Positions 31,623 through 43,790 of a stretch of 64,000 nucleotides of DNA are shown here, in pieces. The stretch's first letter is position 1; every line of letters begins with the position of its first letter. Origin of the DNA: Spirosoma telluris (GTDB lineage Bacteria; Bacteroidota; Bacteroidia; Cytophagales; Spirosomataceae); NCBI GenBank assembly GCA_003259005.1, contig QLII01000001.1, positions 2,062,501-2,126,500 of the forward strand, given 5' to 3'. The notes under the pieces are model-generated. The model was not told the origin of the DNA, did no database searches, and saw only the letters and a program-made list of their open reading frames with translations. A program made the translations under genes and the position numbers.

Positions 31623-33923
31623 TTAGTTCGTTACAAGTCTGATTTGATTAAAGCGAGGAGTGCCCGTCCCGGTATCCGCTATGATCTTTAGCCTAATTGC
31701 TTCATTATCATCCGCTTTTAATCGAATTGTTTTTTCCTCGACCAAAAGAATCTCGGCGGGTTTTTCGTTGACCAGAAAGCGCACGGTCTCCGGCTTTATA
31801 GAATCTAAAGCACGAATGTCGATGTACTTACCCGCCCGGTTTTTGTTTTGCAGTTGGTAGGTGATAAACGAACGGGTACGTCGCCAGAACTGCTCGTCGT
31901 CGTAGCCCGAATCGCTTTTTTCTCCCTTGTACTGATGATCGACTTCGGGTTGCTGTTCGCCACAATTTACCTTATCCACCGTGCTGGCGTCAAGGACCAG
32001 GGCCTCGGCTTCCTGCTGTTTCAACCGGGCTTTCTGCTCGTCGTAAGCCACTTTGGTGAATGTTTGGAAATACATCTGGTAACGCGCATCATGTACTTCA
32101 TAGAACGGCTGCAGCGTCAGCGAATCCAGATTAAAGCGGAGCCTGTTAGCGGGTTTGAGTTGCGTCAGGTACGTGGCAGGGTCGCCCACGAGCGCATAGG
32201 CACTGGTAAGCGGGTACAGTTTGCCTTTTGTTTCGTGCCCCATCCGGCTATCGTCGGCAAAGAGCCCGGTCAGGTCGTTTGCCGATGTTTTGGCGGCCAG
32301 CACAATGGGGCCATTCACAAAGGCCGCCCAGTTCGAACCGTCGGGCAGTTGCTCTAACCGCGTCGAGGTTTTGAACCGAACCGTCACTTTATCGCCCGAC
32401 TTCCATTTGCGACGAACGGCCATATAGCTCGCCGGGTTTGCATCGACCGGTTGCGCCTTGCCATTCACCAGAATCGTGAAGTTTTCAGCCCATTTTGGGT
32501 AGCGGATGTTTAAAGCAAATTCCTGTGGTTTTGTTGTTTCTACAAGTAATTCTGACTGGTTTTCATACGGAAATTCCGTGCGCTGGGTCAGTTTGATTGT
32601 TTTGGCGGTCCAGTTCACTGTCGATGGAATGAACAGATTGACAAACAGATCATTGGCCGAATGACTATAGATCAATTCGCCATATTTGGTGTGGTTTTCG
32701 ATTCCCGACCCCACGCAGCACCACATGCTAGTTTCGGGCTGCGAATACACGCGGTAGTGGTTGGGGCGAATGGGGGTGAAATAGACAAATCCGCCTTTTT
32801 CGGGATGCTGACTCGACAGAATGTGGTTGTAAAGCGTCCGTTCATAAAAATCTAAATAGCTCACCTCGTTCTTATCCAGAAACAGGGCTTTGCTCAGGCG
32901 CAGCATATTGAATGAGTTGCAGGTTTCCGGCCCCTGATTCGAGCGCAGCACCTGACTAAAATCCGTTGTCGGGTTGAAATGCTCCCGAACACTGTTGCCA
33001 CCGAACGCCACACTCCGGGTTTGCGACACGTTTTGCCAGAAATACTGGGCCGCTTCCGACCAGTCGGCCTTACCCGTCAGCATAGCAATTTTCTCGAAGC
33101 CGATCACCTTCGGAATCTGCGTATTAGCGTGCAGCCCCGTCAGTTTATCCTGTTTCGCTAACAGCGGTTCCAGAATCGCCCGGTGCGAAATCCGTTGCGC
33201 CGTTTCGAGGTATTTCTTATCCTTCGTCAGGATATACAGATCAGCAAAGGTTTCGTTTATGCCACCGTGTTCGGTGCGCAATACCTGTTGAATCTGCTCG
33301 TCGGACAGGGGTTTAATCAGCTCGACAAACCAGTCGCCCAGGCCGATCAGTACCTTTTTAGCCTGCTGGTTTCCGGCATATTCATAGGCATCGCGCAACC
33401 CTGCAAACAGCTTGTGAATGTTGTAGAGGGGCACCCAGGTGTTGTTCAGCCCAAAGCTACTACCGTCGATATCGCCTTTATGAATCCGATCCCAGAACAC
33501 CTTCCCCTGCGGAATGCCGCCAACGTACCCATTCCCGTTTTTAGCCTGACATTGTGCCAGTTGATCGACCATATAATCGAGCCGTTTTTTTAGCTCAGCA
33601 TTTCCGGTTGAGGCATACATCATCGCCAGCGCCGACAGGTAGTGCCCGCCGATATGCCCATCCAGACCCGAGCTTTCCCAGTTGCCGTAGCGCGGGGCTT
33701 TTACCGGTAGTCCAGCATCGATCAGGTACGGAGCCAGCAGTTTATCCGGGTTCAGGGCCAGGATGTACGTCAGATCAACTTCCTGTGCATTTTTAAAGGG
33801 TCCACTTGTGATCCTGACATCCTGCAAGGTAAACGGCTGCATCTGAGCCAGCGCGGAAAGGCTCAATAAGCAAGCAACTACACTATGTAAGAGAATTGCT
33901 TTCAAAACGGTGATTGTTTTCAT
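31623..33923 (-). CDS. GH127 beta-L-arabinofuranosidase
   Basis: Intact 766-residue secreted enzyme of the DUF1680 (PF07944) family, which releases beta-L-arabinofuranose. Conserved elements: GHIGGHYLSALAMMYASTG near residue 90, NNTWVPLYNIHKLFAGL near 165, GGINETFADLYILT near 225, the zinc-side GPETCNSFNMLRLSK near 333, and the catalytic-cysteine motif MWCCVGSGIENHTKYGEL near 400. The Cys nucleophile sits next to a second Cys with Zn ligands, as in the family. The start overlaps the stop of the GH43 gene by four bases (ATGA), and three bases separate its end from the VOC gene, so these form one tight operon. Implies an arabinose-bearing substrate. Confidence 0.92.
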   Translation of the reverse strand: MKTITVLKAILLHSVVACLLSLSALAQMQPFTLQDVRITSGPFKNAQEVDLTYILALNPDKLLAPYLIDAGLPVKAPRYGNWESSGLDGHIGGHYLSALAMMYASTGNAELKKRLDYMVDQLAQCQAKNGNGYVGGIPQGKVFWDRIHKGDIDGSSFGLNNTWVPLYNIHKLFAGLRDAYEYAGNQQAKKVLIGLGDWFVELIKPLSDEQIQQVLRTEHGGINETFADLYILTKDKKYLETAQRISHRAILEPLLAKQDKLTGLHANTQIPKVIGFEKIAMLTGKADWSEAAQYFWQNVSQTRSVAFGGNSVREHFNPTTDFSQVLRSNQGPETCNSFNMLRLSKALFLDKNEVSYLDFYERTLYNHILSSQHPEKGGFVYFTPIRPNHYRVYSQPETSMWCCVGSGIENHTKYGELIYSHSANDLFVNLFIPSTVNWTAKTIKLTQRTEFPYENQSELLVETTKPQEFALNIRYPKWAENFTILVNGKAQPVDANPASYMAVRRKWKSGDKVTVRFKTSTRLEQLPDGSNWAAFVNGPIVLAAKTSANDLTGLFADDSRMGHETKGKLYPLTSAYALVGDPATYLTQLKPANRLRFNLDSLTLQPFYEVHDARYQMYFQTFTKVAYDEQKARLKQQEAEALVLDASTVDKVNCGEQQPEVDHQYKGEKSDSGYDDEQFWRRTRSFITYQLQNKNRAGKYIDIRALDSIKPETVRFLVNEKPAEILLVEEKTIRLKADDNEAIRLKIIADTGTGTPRFNQIRLVTN

Positions 33924-35592
33924 TTCAACATTGAATCGTTTCCGCTGTATTTCAGGAAGGTAAATGAGGCCGAATTTTCGGATTTTTCACCGGATGAAGT
34001 AGCATACAGGCCATACACACAACCAATGAAGCTATTAGCCACTTTGGTACTCAGAAACTTACCGTCCACCTGGTCTTTTAACAAATTCCAGTTTTTTCCA
34101 TCGGTCGAATAGTAGAAGCTATACAAGGCACCTTCTGACTGTATTTTGAAATTCACCTTAGCAGCGGTAGAATGTAAAGGCACTTCGGTAACCAATTCTA
34201 CGGTCTTGTCTTTGCTCTTGAATAACTGAATTACATCTTTCCCTTCGCTTTTTGATTTGGCCACGAAGTAAAAATGGCGTTCGTCCTGAAAAATTACCAG
34301 TCCTGCTTTTTCATTGTCCGTTTTTGGCGAAAAATTCACTTCCGTTTCGGCAGTGCTGGTTAAATGTTGTTGACGCTTGCCTACAAACGAAGGATTTCCC
34401 ATTTCTGAAATCGTTTCCGGTTTGAGTTTAAGCGTCAGTCCATTTGCTTTTGACGTTTTAAACGAACTGCTATCCACTGTTCTCAAAAAAAGCATCGAAA
34501 GATCAAGCCCTTTATCGAACGTCATGGTATAAGCGAAGTTGCCATTTTGCGGCAAAGCACCCTTTTGTTTTACTTCTTTAATGTTCGTTTTGTACTTGTA
34601 TTCAATGGCCTTTTCGCCGTGTTCAATCATTGGCCAATCGTTTACCCAGGTGAGCGGGGCAATAAACATTTCACGGCCTGTATTATAAAAATCGCCTTCG
34701 TAGGGGCGTACCGCCAGGAAAATCGAATACCACTTGCCATCGGGTCCTTCGATAAACTGAGCGTGTCCCGCCGACGTAATCGGGTTGGGTCTATCAGCTG
34801 GCAAGCCCCTTTGCGTCAGTACCGGATTTCCTTCAAAGGGGACATAAGGCCCCAAATATCCCGGCTGCGCAGTGCTACCTGCGAGTGATTGACGGAGGTT
34901 CCCCCTTCGGCCGCATACAGAATGTACCAACCGTTATGTTTCAAGATATGCGGACCTTCAATCCAAACGGGTTTTTTAGACAGATCCACTCCGCCATTCA
35001 CCAGCTGTTTTTCTTCACCGACTACCTTCAGATTCTGATAATCAAACTCATACATTCGGATGGTGCGATGGCCCGAATACAGCGGTTTCCGGTCAGGCGC
35101 ATCGCTGTTGTAAATGATGTAGGCTTTGTCGGTACTTTCATCAAAATAGATGGATGGATCGATGCCTTTTACCTCTGGAATTTTCACCGGATTGCTATAT
35201 GGACCCGCAGGATTCTTGGACGTTACGACAAAATTCCCATCATGATCAATATCCGTGCAAGTCACGTAATACGTCCCTTTGTAAAAACTGATGGCGGGGG
35301 CAAACAACCCGCGTGTCATCCGCTCGCCCATGAACTCCATTTGCGAAGGGCGGTTGATTACATTTCCGATTTGCTTCCAGTTTTTCAGGTCGCGGCTGTG
35401 CATGATCGGCAAACCTGGGAAATAGGAAAACGTGGAATGTACGGAATAATAATCAGCCCCCACTTTAACAATGCTTGGGTCGGGATAAAACCCAGTCAGG
35501 ATGGGGTTTGTCAGTGTTGTCTGGGCGAAACTCTGATGGAAGAGAACCAGACTAAGTGTTGTCAATAGAGCCGTAAAAAGGCGATTTCTCAT
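33920..35592 (-). CDS. GH43 enzyme with C-terminal beta-sandwich, one apparent frameshift
   Basis: Signal peptide (ends near HQSFAQ), then NPILTGFYPDPSIVKVGADYY with the catalytic base Asp, GLFAPAISFYKGTYYVTCTD, KGIDPSIYFDESTDKAYIIY (middle Asp) and WIEGPHILKHNGWYILYAAEGG (acid Glu). A break in GGGG/CC at 34848-34853 is cured by one base: RDIWGPYVPFEGNPVLTQR. The rest, to residue 557, includes the GH43_C2 sandwich (TAETEVNFSP to YGLYATSSGEKSEN). This architecture is typical for beta-xylosidase/alpha-arabinofuranosidase of GH43 subfamilies with the extra domain. Coupled to GH127 by an ATGA overlap. Confidence 0.9.
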
Positions 35593-35689
35593 GAGAGTTT
35601 GGGTTAATTACTTCAACCTGTTTAGTTTTTGCTACTGTTTTCTACCAACTCGACCGGTCCGTCTGTGCGGCAGGAGGGGTCTTCGGTAG

Positions 35690-38148
35690 CTACTGGGATA
35701 CCAGCGTGTACACCTTACCGGGTTGGGTCGCCAGATCATACAATACCGTTTCTTTCAATACGGGAGCCGTTAGGGTAGCTGCCGTGGATATAATCGGCGT
35801 CGGCGTGTTCTCGGTTACGTAAAACGGATTCGGGTTCTGCCCTACTGCTGTTTTCAGGGCTACCTCTTTGTTGGTTTTTAGCGCATTGGGCGTCCGTACC
35901 CGCAGGTTCCCACCCAGGTTCGATTTGATGCTAACCTTCGTTACCTTTCCGCCTTTCCACTCCATGTTCACCACCTCAAATCCACCGATGGCCCTGAGGC
36001 CGGTAATGCTTCCGGCTTGCCAGACGTCGGGTAGGGCGGGTAGAAGATGAACTCCTCCATCGGCACTTTGCATCAGCATTTCGGTAATACCGGATGTACA
36101 GCCGAAGTTACCATCGATCTGAAACGGAGGATGTGCATCGAACAGGTTATTGTACGTACCTCCCCCTCTTTGGTGACGCCCAGCGGAGTAAGTTGATTCT
36201 GAATCAGCGTGTAGGCATGGTTGCCGTCCTGCAATCGGGCCCACCAGTTTACTTTCCAGCCCATGCTCCAGCCCGTCGAGACATCGCCCCGATGGGTTAG
36301 GGTTGTTCGAGCGGCATTGAATAATTCCGGGGTGCGATACGGCGAAATCTGAACTGCCGGAAATAAGCCATACAAATGCGAGACGTGCCGGTGATGGTCA
36401 TTTGGGTCGTCGACATCATCCAGCCACTCCTGCAACTGACCGTATTGCCCCACGTGCATGGGAGGCAATTTATTTCGCATTTGCCTGAGCGTATCCACAA
36501 AGGCAGCATCTTTTTTTAAGATCTGCGCGGCTCGTATTGTGGAACTGAACACGTCAAAGGCAATCTGGTTGTCCATCGTCGTACCGGCATCCAGCGACGA
36601 GCCGCCATGGGCTTTCGGTGCGTTTTCGGGCGAACTGCCGGGGTTGACCACCAGCCAGTGGTATTTCGGATGTTCTACTAAAAAATCAACATAGAAGGTA
36701 GCGGCTCCTTTCAGGATGGGGTAGACACTGGCCAGGTAGGTTTTATCGCCACTGTACAAGTAATGATCCCAGAGGTGCTGACTGGTCCAGCCGCCACCAG
36801 CAATCCACATACCCCAGAAAGCTCCGTCGATGGCACCCGTTGCCCGCCAAATGTCGGTATTGTGGTGAGCCATCCAGCCACGTGCGCCGTACATAACCCG
36901 TGCCGTTTCCTGTCCGGTTTCTGATAGCTCTTTCACCATTCGCAAAAATGGCTCATGGAGTTCGGCCAAGTTCGTTTTTTCGGCGGGCCAGTAATTCATC
37001 TGGGCGTTGATGTTGATGGTGTACTTGCTGTCCCAGGGTGGCCGCATTCTGTTGTTCCAGATGCCCTGTAAGTTGGCGGGTTGCCCGTTCGGTTGTGAGG
37101 ACGAAATCAGCAGATAGCGACCGTATTGATAGTACAGCGTGACCAGTTGCGGATCGTTGGCCGTTCGGAAATTCTTTAATCGTTCGTCGGTAGGAAGTTT
37201 GGCAGCCTCAGTTGACCCCAAATCGAATTTAACCCGATTGAAGTATTTTTGGTATGCGGCACTATGTGGTGCTAAAATGGCTGCGTATGATTTGGGGTAC
37301 GCTTTTACCAGATAAGCGGTTGCCCGTGCGTTTTCGTCTCCGGTGATGTCTTTGTAATTGGTAAAATTGGTGGCAATAGAGATGTAGATCGTGGCGGCAT
37401 TGGCTCCCTTCACCATAAGCGTGGTGTCGGTAGCCGAAAGACTCCCCCCTTCCGTTTTAAGGCGGGCAATGCCTTTGAACTTAACCATGCCTTTAACCCC
37501 TTCGTGATCAGAAGCGGTACCAGCAATGGTCAAATCATTGGCAGAGGAAGTTTTAATTTCAGACTTAATCTGTGGTGTGGAGAAAGAAACGGAAAACGTT
37601 AGGCGGCTTGGTTTACTGGCAGTTAATCGCATCACAATCACCTGATCCGGGAGAGAGGCCAGTATCTCCCGTGTGTAGGTCACCCCATCGACCGTATAGG
37701 TTGTTTTAGCAACGGCTCGTTCAATGTCCAGTTCCCGGTAATAATTGGTGTAGGTATCGTGCCCGTCGAAGGTCAGATGGAAACTACCCACGGGCTGGAA
37801 CATTTGACCGTGCGACTTTTTGGTAATGATGGTTTTGTTGGCCAGATTCTCGGCTTCCTTTTGCTTGTTGGCAAAGATCAACTGCCTGATTTCGGGTAAC
37901 GACGCCAGTGCAGCGGGATTATCGTTCCGATTCGGGCTCCCCGACCAAAGAGTATGCTCATTAAGCTGGATGGTTTCCTTCCCGACGTTTCCATAGACCA
38001 TAGCCCCTAACCTGCCGTTTCCGATGGGTAAGGCATTTTCCCAGGTTTTATCGGCGGGCGTATTATACCAAAGCTTCAAACCAGTTTTGTTCTGTGAAAA
38101 GCTAACCGTTGTTAGGGTTAGTAATAAGAAGACGAGAGGGTATCTCAT
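35690..38148 (-). CDS. GH95-family fucosidase/galactosidase, one apparent frameshift
   Basis: Large secreted (alpha/alpha)6-barrel enzyme. N-terminal domain: [28 protein letters not shown] and LNEHTLWSG, both hallmark GH95 motifs; barrel: [17 protein letters not shown] and [15 protein letters not shown] near residue 375, [12 protein letters not shown] near 425, and [17 protein letters not shown] near 660. A break in the C5 run 36162-36166 is cured by one base, giving [21 protein letters not shown] and a total of 819 residues. Known members are inverting alpha-1,2-L-fucosidases or alpha-L-galactosidases of xyloglucan, pectin or host glycans. It directly follows susCD. Confidence 0.88.
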
Positions 38149-38213
38149 GGACTAAGGGCGATCGTTTACGTTAACCAGTATAGTAAGAAGGCATTAAATG
38201 CGATTTACTATAA

Positions 38214-38253
38214 ACTGATAATCGAGGCCACTTGGGTGGTCTCGATTATCAGT
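38214..38253 (-). terminator. Hairpin between susD and GH95
   Basis: Arms 38214-38231 and 38236-38253, 18 bases with one G-T wobble, loop of four. It lies eight bases after the susD stop. The following minus-strand sequence is only moderately T-rich (TTATAGT), so it probably acts as a partial terminator or RNA-protecting stem, which would keep susCD transcripts more abundant than the enzyme genes. Confidence 0.65.
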
Positions 38254-38260
38254 TACGTAC

Positions 38261-40078
38261 TTAATAACCAGGATTCTGCGGAAATTTAGGTCCATCCACA
38301 ACCCGGTCTATCTGCGAAGTTTGCGGAATAGGACGTAGCATGTGAAAATCCTGAATGTACGGTGCTGCCTCTGGATTCCAGGCTTTCACGCGACGCACCA
38401 GCGAACGGGTCCGAACCAGATCATGCCAGCGTTGCCATTCACCAAAGAGTTCACGGCTCCGTTCATCCAGGATAAAGTCCACCGTTACATCATCTGCAGT
38501 AATAGCCATAGCCGTTGCAGCCGCAGCGTTCTGAGCAGCCGTATTCGTTTTCCGGTAAGCGGCTCGTTGTCGTACTACGTTAAGTAACGAGGCCGCTTTA
38601 GCTGCATCACCTGCTTTCAGATAGGCTTCGGCTCCTGTCAGGTATACATCGGCAAAACGATATAACACAACGGGGCGAGTCGACGGGTCGTTGAAGTTAG
38701 CACCCCGGCTAGGGTCCATGAATTTTTTCAGGCCGGGAAAAATTCCGTTATCCCACATACTTGGCGGCACAACGAGCCCTTTAAAAGGCCTTGTTCCGAT
38801 AAACTGAGGGGCGCCTTCTACTTCAACATCAGGAAACCACACAGCCGTATCAGCCCCTGCTACAGTCGAATAACTAATGCCCCGTTTGTTATTGGCTGCC
38901 GTAGCACTGTTTGTAATCGAAATATTGGCAATGTAAACCGTATAAAATGAATTAAGGAATCGAGAATCATTCGTTCGGTTCGTAAACGCCTGATCCAGAA
39001 AGTAATTCTTACCTGTGTTTGCTCCTGTAGTCCATTTGTAGCTGTTGGGGCGCATCCGTACATAAGGACGCCCATACTGTGAATCCCGAGTCATCAGCGT
39101 AGTGCCACTATTGACGTACCCCCCTGTAGCACTTTTGTAGGAGTTGACGCCACTGTTGTTCGGATAATTCCACTCCGTAAACCAGGGCGTTAGATTTTGG
39201 GCGGCTCCACCACTGGCTGCTCCACCAACGGTATAGTAGCCATATTTTGGATCAAGCACATGGTCACTGACAAACATGGTTTCTTTCCCATAATCATTGG
39301 CCGGTACGAACGCATCGCCAAAGTCCTGCCATAAATCGAGCCCGTAAGATGACTTATTGGCGATAATATCGGCACAAATAGCAGCGGCCTGTGTAAAATC
39401 GGCGGCTGTGTTGTTCAGCCAGCCACGCGTTAGGTACGCCTTCGCCAGCAGCAACTGAGCAACGGGTTTAGTGGCCGCTTTCCCCAGAAACGGAGCAGTT
39501 GGCGTATTAGGCAAATCGGCAGCCGCTTCCGTCAGATCCTTAATGATTTGTTCATATACCTGAGCCGCTGGCTGGCGGGATGCGGCCTGAGAAGCTACCG
39601 TAATAAAGGTGGTATTGAGTGGCACATCGCCCCAGGTCTGTACCAGATAAAAGTACCAGAAACCCCGTAGAAACTTGGCCTGAGCCAGATATTGCTTCCG
39701 GGTTGCATCGGGCACATCAATCGTCTGGCCGTATTGCAATACCCCATTCAGGGTATTGATATCGGTAAAAGCAGTACCCCAGGCCGATCCGAAGTTACTC
39801 CCGTTCAGGCCGTTATAGGTGTAGGCAGAGCCACCTCCTGAGCTGGCTCCCTGCAAAAACTCGTCGGTACCAGCCTGCATTTCAACGGTAAATCCTTCCG
39901 TACCCCACTGGGATCGTATGTCATTGTATACCCCGGCAATGCCCCCTAGCACCCCGGCAGCGCTATTGAAATAAGACGGAACAATTTGTGACTGTGGATT
40001 CTCCTCCAATATCTTTTCGCAGCCGGTGCTCATCAGAGCGGTTAGGCTAACGATAAATCCAATTTTTATTGCTTTCAT
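38261..40078 (-). CDS. SusD/RagB-family glycan-binding lipoprotein
   Basis: Intact 605-residue surface lipoprotein (lipobox STGC, Cys20) that lids the SusC channel and binds oligosaccharide. The tetratricopeptide-like helices are recognisable by motifs such as [49 protein letters not shown] and [16 protein letters not shown], and the C-terminus has the usual [40 protein letters not shown] and [11 protein letters not shown]. Starts 14 bases after the end of susC. Confidence 0.95.
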   Translation of the reverse strand: MKAIKIGFIVSLTALMSTGCEKILEENPQSQIVPSYFNSAAGVLGGIAGVYNDIRSQWGTEGFTVEMQAGTDEFLQGASSGGGSAYTYNGLNGSNFGSAWGTAFTDINTLNGVLQYGQTIDVPDATRKQYLAQAKFLRGFWYFYLVQTWGDVPLNTTFITVASQAASRQPAAQVYEQIIKDLTEAAADLPNTPTAPFLGKAATKPVAQLLLAKAYLTRGWLNNTAADFTQAAAICADIIANKSSYGLDLWQDFGDAFVPANDYGKETMFVSDHVLDPKYGYYTVGGAASGGAAQNLTPWFTEWNYPNNSGVNSYKSATGGYVNSGTTLMTRDSQYGRPYVRMRPNSYKWTTGANTGKNYFLDQAFTNRTNDSRFLNSFYTVYIANISITNSATAANNKRGISYSTVAGADTAVWFPDVEVEGAPQFIGTRPFKGLVVPPSMWDNGIFPGLKKFMDPSRGANFNDPSTRPVVLYRFADVYLTGAEAYLKAGDAAKAASLLNVVRQRAAYRKTNTAAQNAAAATAMAITADDVTVDFILDERSRELFGEWQRWHDLVRTRSLVRRVKAWNPEAAPYIQDFHMLRPIPQTSQIDRVVDGPKFPQNPGY

Positions 40079-40092
40079 AGGAATGTCGACAG

Positions 40093-43000
40093 TTAGAATT
40101 TAAGATTGACACCAAACGTGAATTGCCGAACGGGCGGGTTGTTGAGGTTTATGGCAATTTGCCGCTGCTGCGTTGCCGTATCCGCCCCTGAGCACTTACG
40201 GTAGAACTGGCATAACCATTCCCTTCCGGATCAACAGCTAGTTTATCCCGAACCAACGGCGAATACAGAATGAGCGGATTGGTGACGTTCAGATACAGCC
40301 GGGCCGAGTTCATGCCCACTTTTTTAAGAAACTGACCCGAAACCGTGTAGCCCAGGTTAATGCTCCTGACTTTGATGAACGAGCCGTCATAATAGCCTAA
40401 TGTTGATCCAAAAAAGGCCACTGCCTGACCAGCGTCGGGAGCTGGGAAGGCATTAGTCGGGTTGGTTTCGGTCCAGTAATCAACTTTTACCTGATTGGTG
40501 CGGCTTTGGTTGAAGAAAGCAAAACCACCACCACCGCCTGCGTTACCAGTGAGGTAGGGCACAACTACTTTCATGCCCATGCGGGCAAACGTAACAATCG
40601 ACAGATCAAAGTTTTTGTAGTTGAATCGATTGGTCAGGCCTGCTTCAAACTTAGGCTGGAAATTACCCAATATCTGCCGATCAGAGGGATCAATCTTACC
40701 ATCGCCGTTGACATCCTCAACCCGAATTTGACCAGGTTGCTGAACTGGCGAGGTTTGTTTGGCCAAGGTTCCATTTTCTTTATCGGATGTTTGCCAGATA
40801 CCAATCTTTTTATAGTCGTAGATAACCGAAAGCGGCTGCCCTACAAACCAGCCTGCGCCCACATTGGAAAGTTCGGTTGGCGTGGTAAGCTGCGTGATTT
40901 TTTCGCGGTTGAAATAATATACGGCATCCACGCTCCAGTTAAACCCTTTGGGATTTCTGAAGATATCGACGGTCAGGGTTGTCTCCAGGCCCTTTCCTTC
41001 GGTTTTGCCCAGGTTTTTCAGAGTCGAACTGGCGCCGTTACTAGCAGGTAGTGGTACCGACAGCAGAATGTCTTTCGTTTTCTGGTGGTAATAATCAATC
41101 GAACCCGTAATGCGGTTATTCAGCACACCAAAGTCAAGACCAAGATCTATCTGTTCCGTAGACTGCCAGCCTAAATTAGTTGCTGGAAGGCTGGTAACGG
41201 TATAGGCCAACTGTTGTCCGGCGGTGCCGGTACCAAAATTATAATAGCCCGCGGATAAAGCCCCCAGCGTTGAATAAGCCCCTACGTTGCGGTTGCCCGA
41301 TAAGCCCCAGCTTCCCCGTAGTTTCAGATTCGAAATAGCTGGAACATTTTTCATAAAGGGTTCCTCGATGATATTCCATCCGGCACCAATGGCCGGATAG
41401 TTAAAGTACCGGTTTGCGGGCGAGAGCGTCGACGAACCATCCCGGCGCAACGTTAAGGTCAGCAGGTAGCGGTCGTTGTAGCTATAGTTTACCCGGCCCA
41501 TGTACGAAAGCAACCCAGTTTCTGAAAACGAGTTACCAAAGTCTGAAGCCGCAACAGGCGTTCCGGAAGCCAGCGAGAAATTACCCGTTTTAATGTAATC
41601 GGCCGGAACGCCCGTTATTGTAAACCGGCTGCCCAGCGAGTGGTTCTTGGTGTATTCGTAGAGTGCTGTAGCGCCCAGTTTATGTTTGCCAAACGTTTTA
41701 TCGAAATACAATAAATGCTGGAGGTTTACATCCCAATATTCCGTATTGCTGATTTCGGCGTTGGATGATGACTGAACCGTAGCCGAGTTGAAGTAGGTCA
41801 GTGGCCCATTGTACCCATTGAAATTCGACTGACTAAAGTTCAAACCGGCATTGAACCGATAACGCAGACCAGGCAGGATGTTCACTTCAGCATAGAGGCT
41901 GTTGAACGTCCGTATCGAACGTGTGGTGTTTAAATACGAATCTTTCTTCGTGATGATCGTCAGGGGGCTGATCCGGGCGGCATCGATGGAACCTTCTGCC
42001 GGAACAGGTTTAGTGAACCATCGGCATTATAGGGCGATGCCAGGGGTGTTAAGCTCACCAGACCACCCGGAATTCCTCCTCCTCCTGGTGTATTCGTATA
42101 CGTCAGCGTATTGAGTGTGTTCAAGCCAACCTTAATCCGCTTGCCAATGCGCTGGTCGATGGTAGCCCGTATATTCACACGGGTAAAATTCTGGCTAGGG
42201 ATAATCCCCGTTTCATTAAAATAACCCAATCCGAGTGAATACTGCGTATTTTCGACGCCCCCCGTCATACCAAGTTGATGGTTGGTCATGAAGCCGGGTT
42301 TGTAGATCAGGCTCTGCCAGTCGGTCGAGACACCGGCATCCAACGCAGCCTGTTCTTTCGGGGTAAGTGGATAGGCCGTAGTGCCGGGAGACGCCCGATT
42401 ATATTTCGTAGCATCGGCTTTAAACTGGGCGTACTCAGGTCCATTCATGACGTTGTATTTGCCCATGATAGCCGTGGCTCCATAATAGCCGTCGTAACTG
42501 AATACAGGTTTGCCTACTTTCCCACGTTTGGTGGTAACCAGAATAACCCCGCCTGAACCTCTCGATCCATAAATAGCCGTAGCGGAAGCATCCTTCAGAA
42601 TCTCCAGGTTAACGATGTCGTCGGGGTTGATGTCATTCAGACCACCATAGGGTATTCCATCAACTACCACCAGCGGACCATCCAAGTTATCGCCCGTACC
42701 TGGGTTTGTGCTGCTGGTCAGCGTCCGGTTGCCCCGAATACGGATTTGTGGCTGTGCACCGGGTGTAGTTCCGTTACTCACAATAGACACCCCGGCGGCC
42801 CGCCCCTTTAGCTGATTGAGCAGGTTAGGCGCTGGTACTTCTTTTAACGCCGTTTCACTAACTGAAACGACCGAGCCTGTAATGTCACGTTTGCGTTGTA
42901 CGCCATAGCCCACTACAACTACTTCGTTGAGGGTTTTGTCATCGGCAGCCATCGTGATACTGACGACAGACCGAGCCCCTACAGTTACCTCCTGGGTAGC

Positions 43001-43594
43001 ATAGCCAATGAAGGAGAAAACCAGTACGGTACCCGCTTCGTCAGGAATGGCCAGTTTATAATTACCGTTCCCATCCGTAGATGTACCCCGCGTAGTACCC
43101 TTTATTTGAATATTGACGCCCGGTAAACCTTCGCCGTTTTCAGCGGTGACCCGACCGGTAATTTGCTTATCCAGTGCCTGCTCAATCCTGAGCTCAGCGG
43201 AGGTTTTGTCCTGAGGGAGGGTCGGTGGAGCGAGGTCTCTTTTTATAACAATTTGCTGACCGACTACCTCATAGCTTAAATTGAGCGGAGCCAGGATATG
43301 GCTTAAAACCTGAGAAAGCTCTTCATTTTTAGCCTGGTAGTTAATTTTTCGTTTCGATTGAATAACTTCCCGGCTAAATAAGAATTGAACCTTAGCCAGT
43401 TTTTCAATTCGCTTGAACGTTACTTCGACATCCTCATTTTGGGCGGAGAGACTAACGCGTCGGTTCAAGAGCTCCTGGGCTTTCCCATCGTGGGCGAAGC
43501 TTATGCTGGCTAGAGTAAGGGCAAGTAAGATTTGCAGGCTTGAAATTTTCATAATCCTGATCCAAACATTGCGATTGACAAAAAGATGATGCAT
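40093..43594 (-). CDS. SusC/RagA TonB-dependent transducer with STN domain, two apparent frameshifts
   Basis: Outer-membrane importer for glycan oligomers. Order: signal peptide (ends near DGKAQ), STN/secretin-like N-terminal signalling domain (about residues 35-105, [19 protein letters not shown]), CarboxypepD-reg-like domain ([22 protein letters not shown]), plug ([49 protein letters not shown]), and 22-strand barrel. Breaks at 41999-42002 and in the C4 run 40185-40188 are each cured by one base; the second restores the ending [11 protein letters not shown]. Total 1167 residues. The STN domain signals to the FecR/ECF pair just upstream. I chose the ATG at 43594; 43552 is also possible. Confidence 0.9.
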
Positions 43595-43645
43595 ACATTT
43601 ATGCGTTTTTGTTGTTTTTAGGAAAAAGTGACAAAATATGTGTCC

Positions 43646-43662
43646 CTTCTCAACTTGAGAAG
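43646..43662. promoter_or_regulatory. 17-base palindrome upstream of susC
   Basis: CTTCTCAA-C-TTGAGAAG, perfect, 52 bases upstream of the chosen susC start. A second inverted pair, TGTGT and ACACA, lies just beyond at about 43670-43683. Either could be an operator or part of a structured leader; neither resembles a TAnnTTTG promoter. Confidence 0.45.
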
Positions 43663-43697
43663 TTAATGTGTGTATCTGACACATTTAGGGACATTCG

Positions 43698-43724
43698 AGC
43701 GATAGTGTTGGTAGCACTATCGCT
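43698..43724. terminator. Hairpin between fecR and susC
   Basis: AGCGATAGTG and CACTATCGCT flank a 7-base loop; a TTTTTC run follows on the plus strand. For the minus-strand fecR transcript it lies 67 bases after the stop. It separates the regulator transcript from susC and may cause partial termination. Confidence 0.6.
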
Positions 43725-43790
43725 TTTTCATTAAAAAAAAGAGATAGTTTTTATACCATAGATAGTATGTTGGTTAGGGTTGAAGGACAA

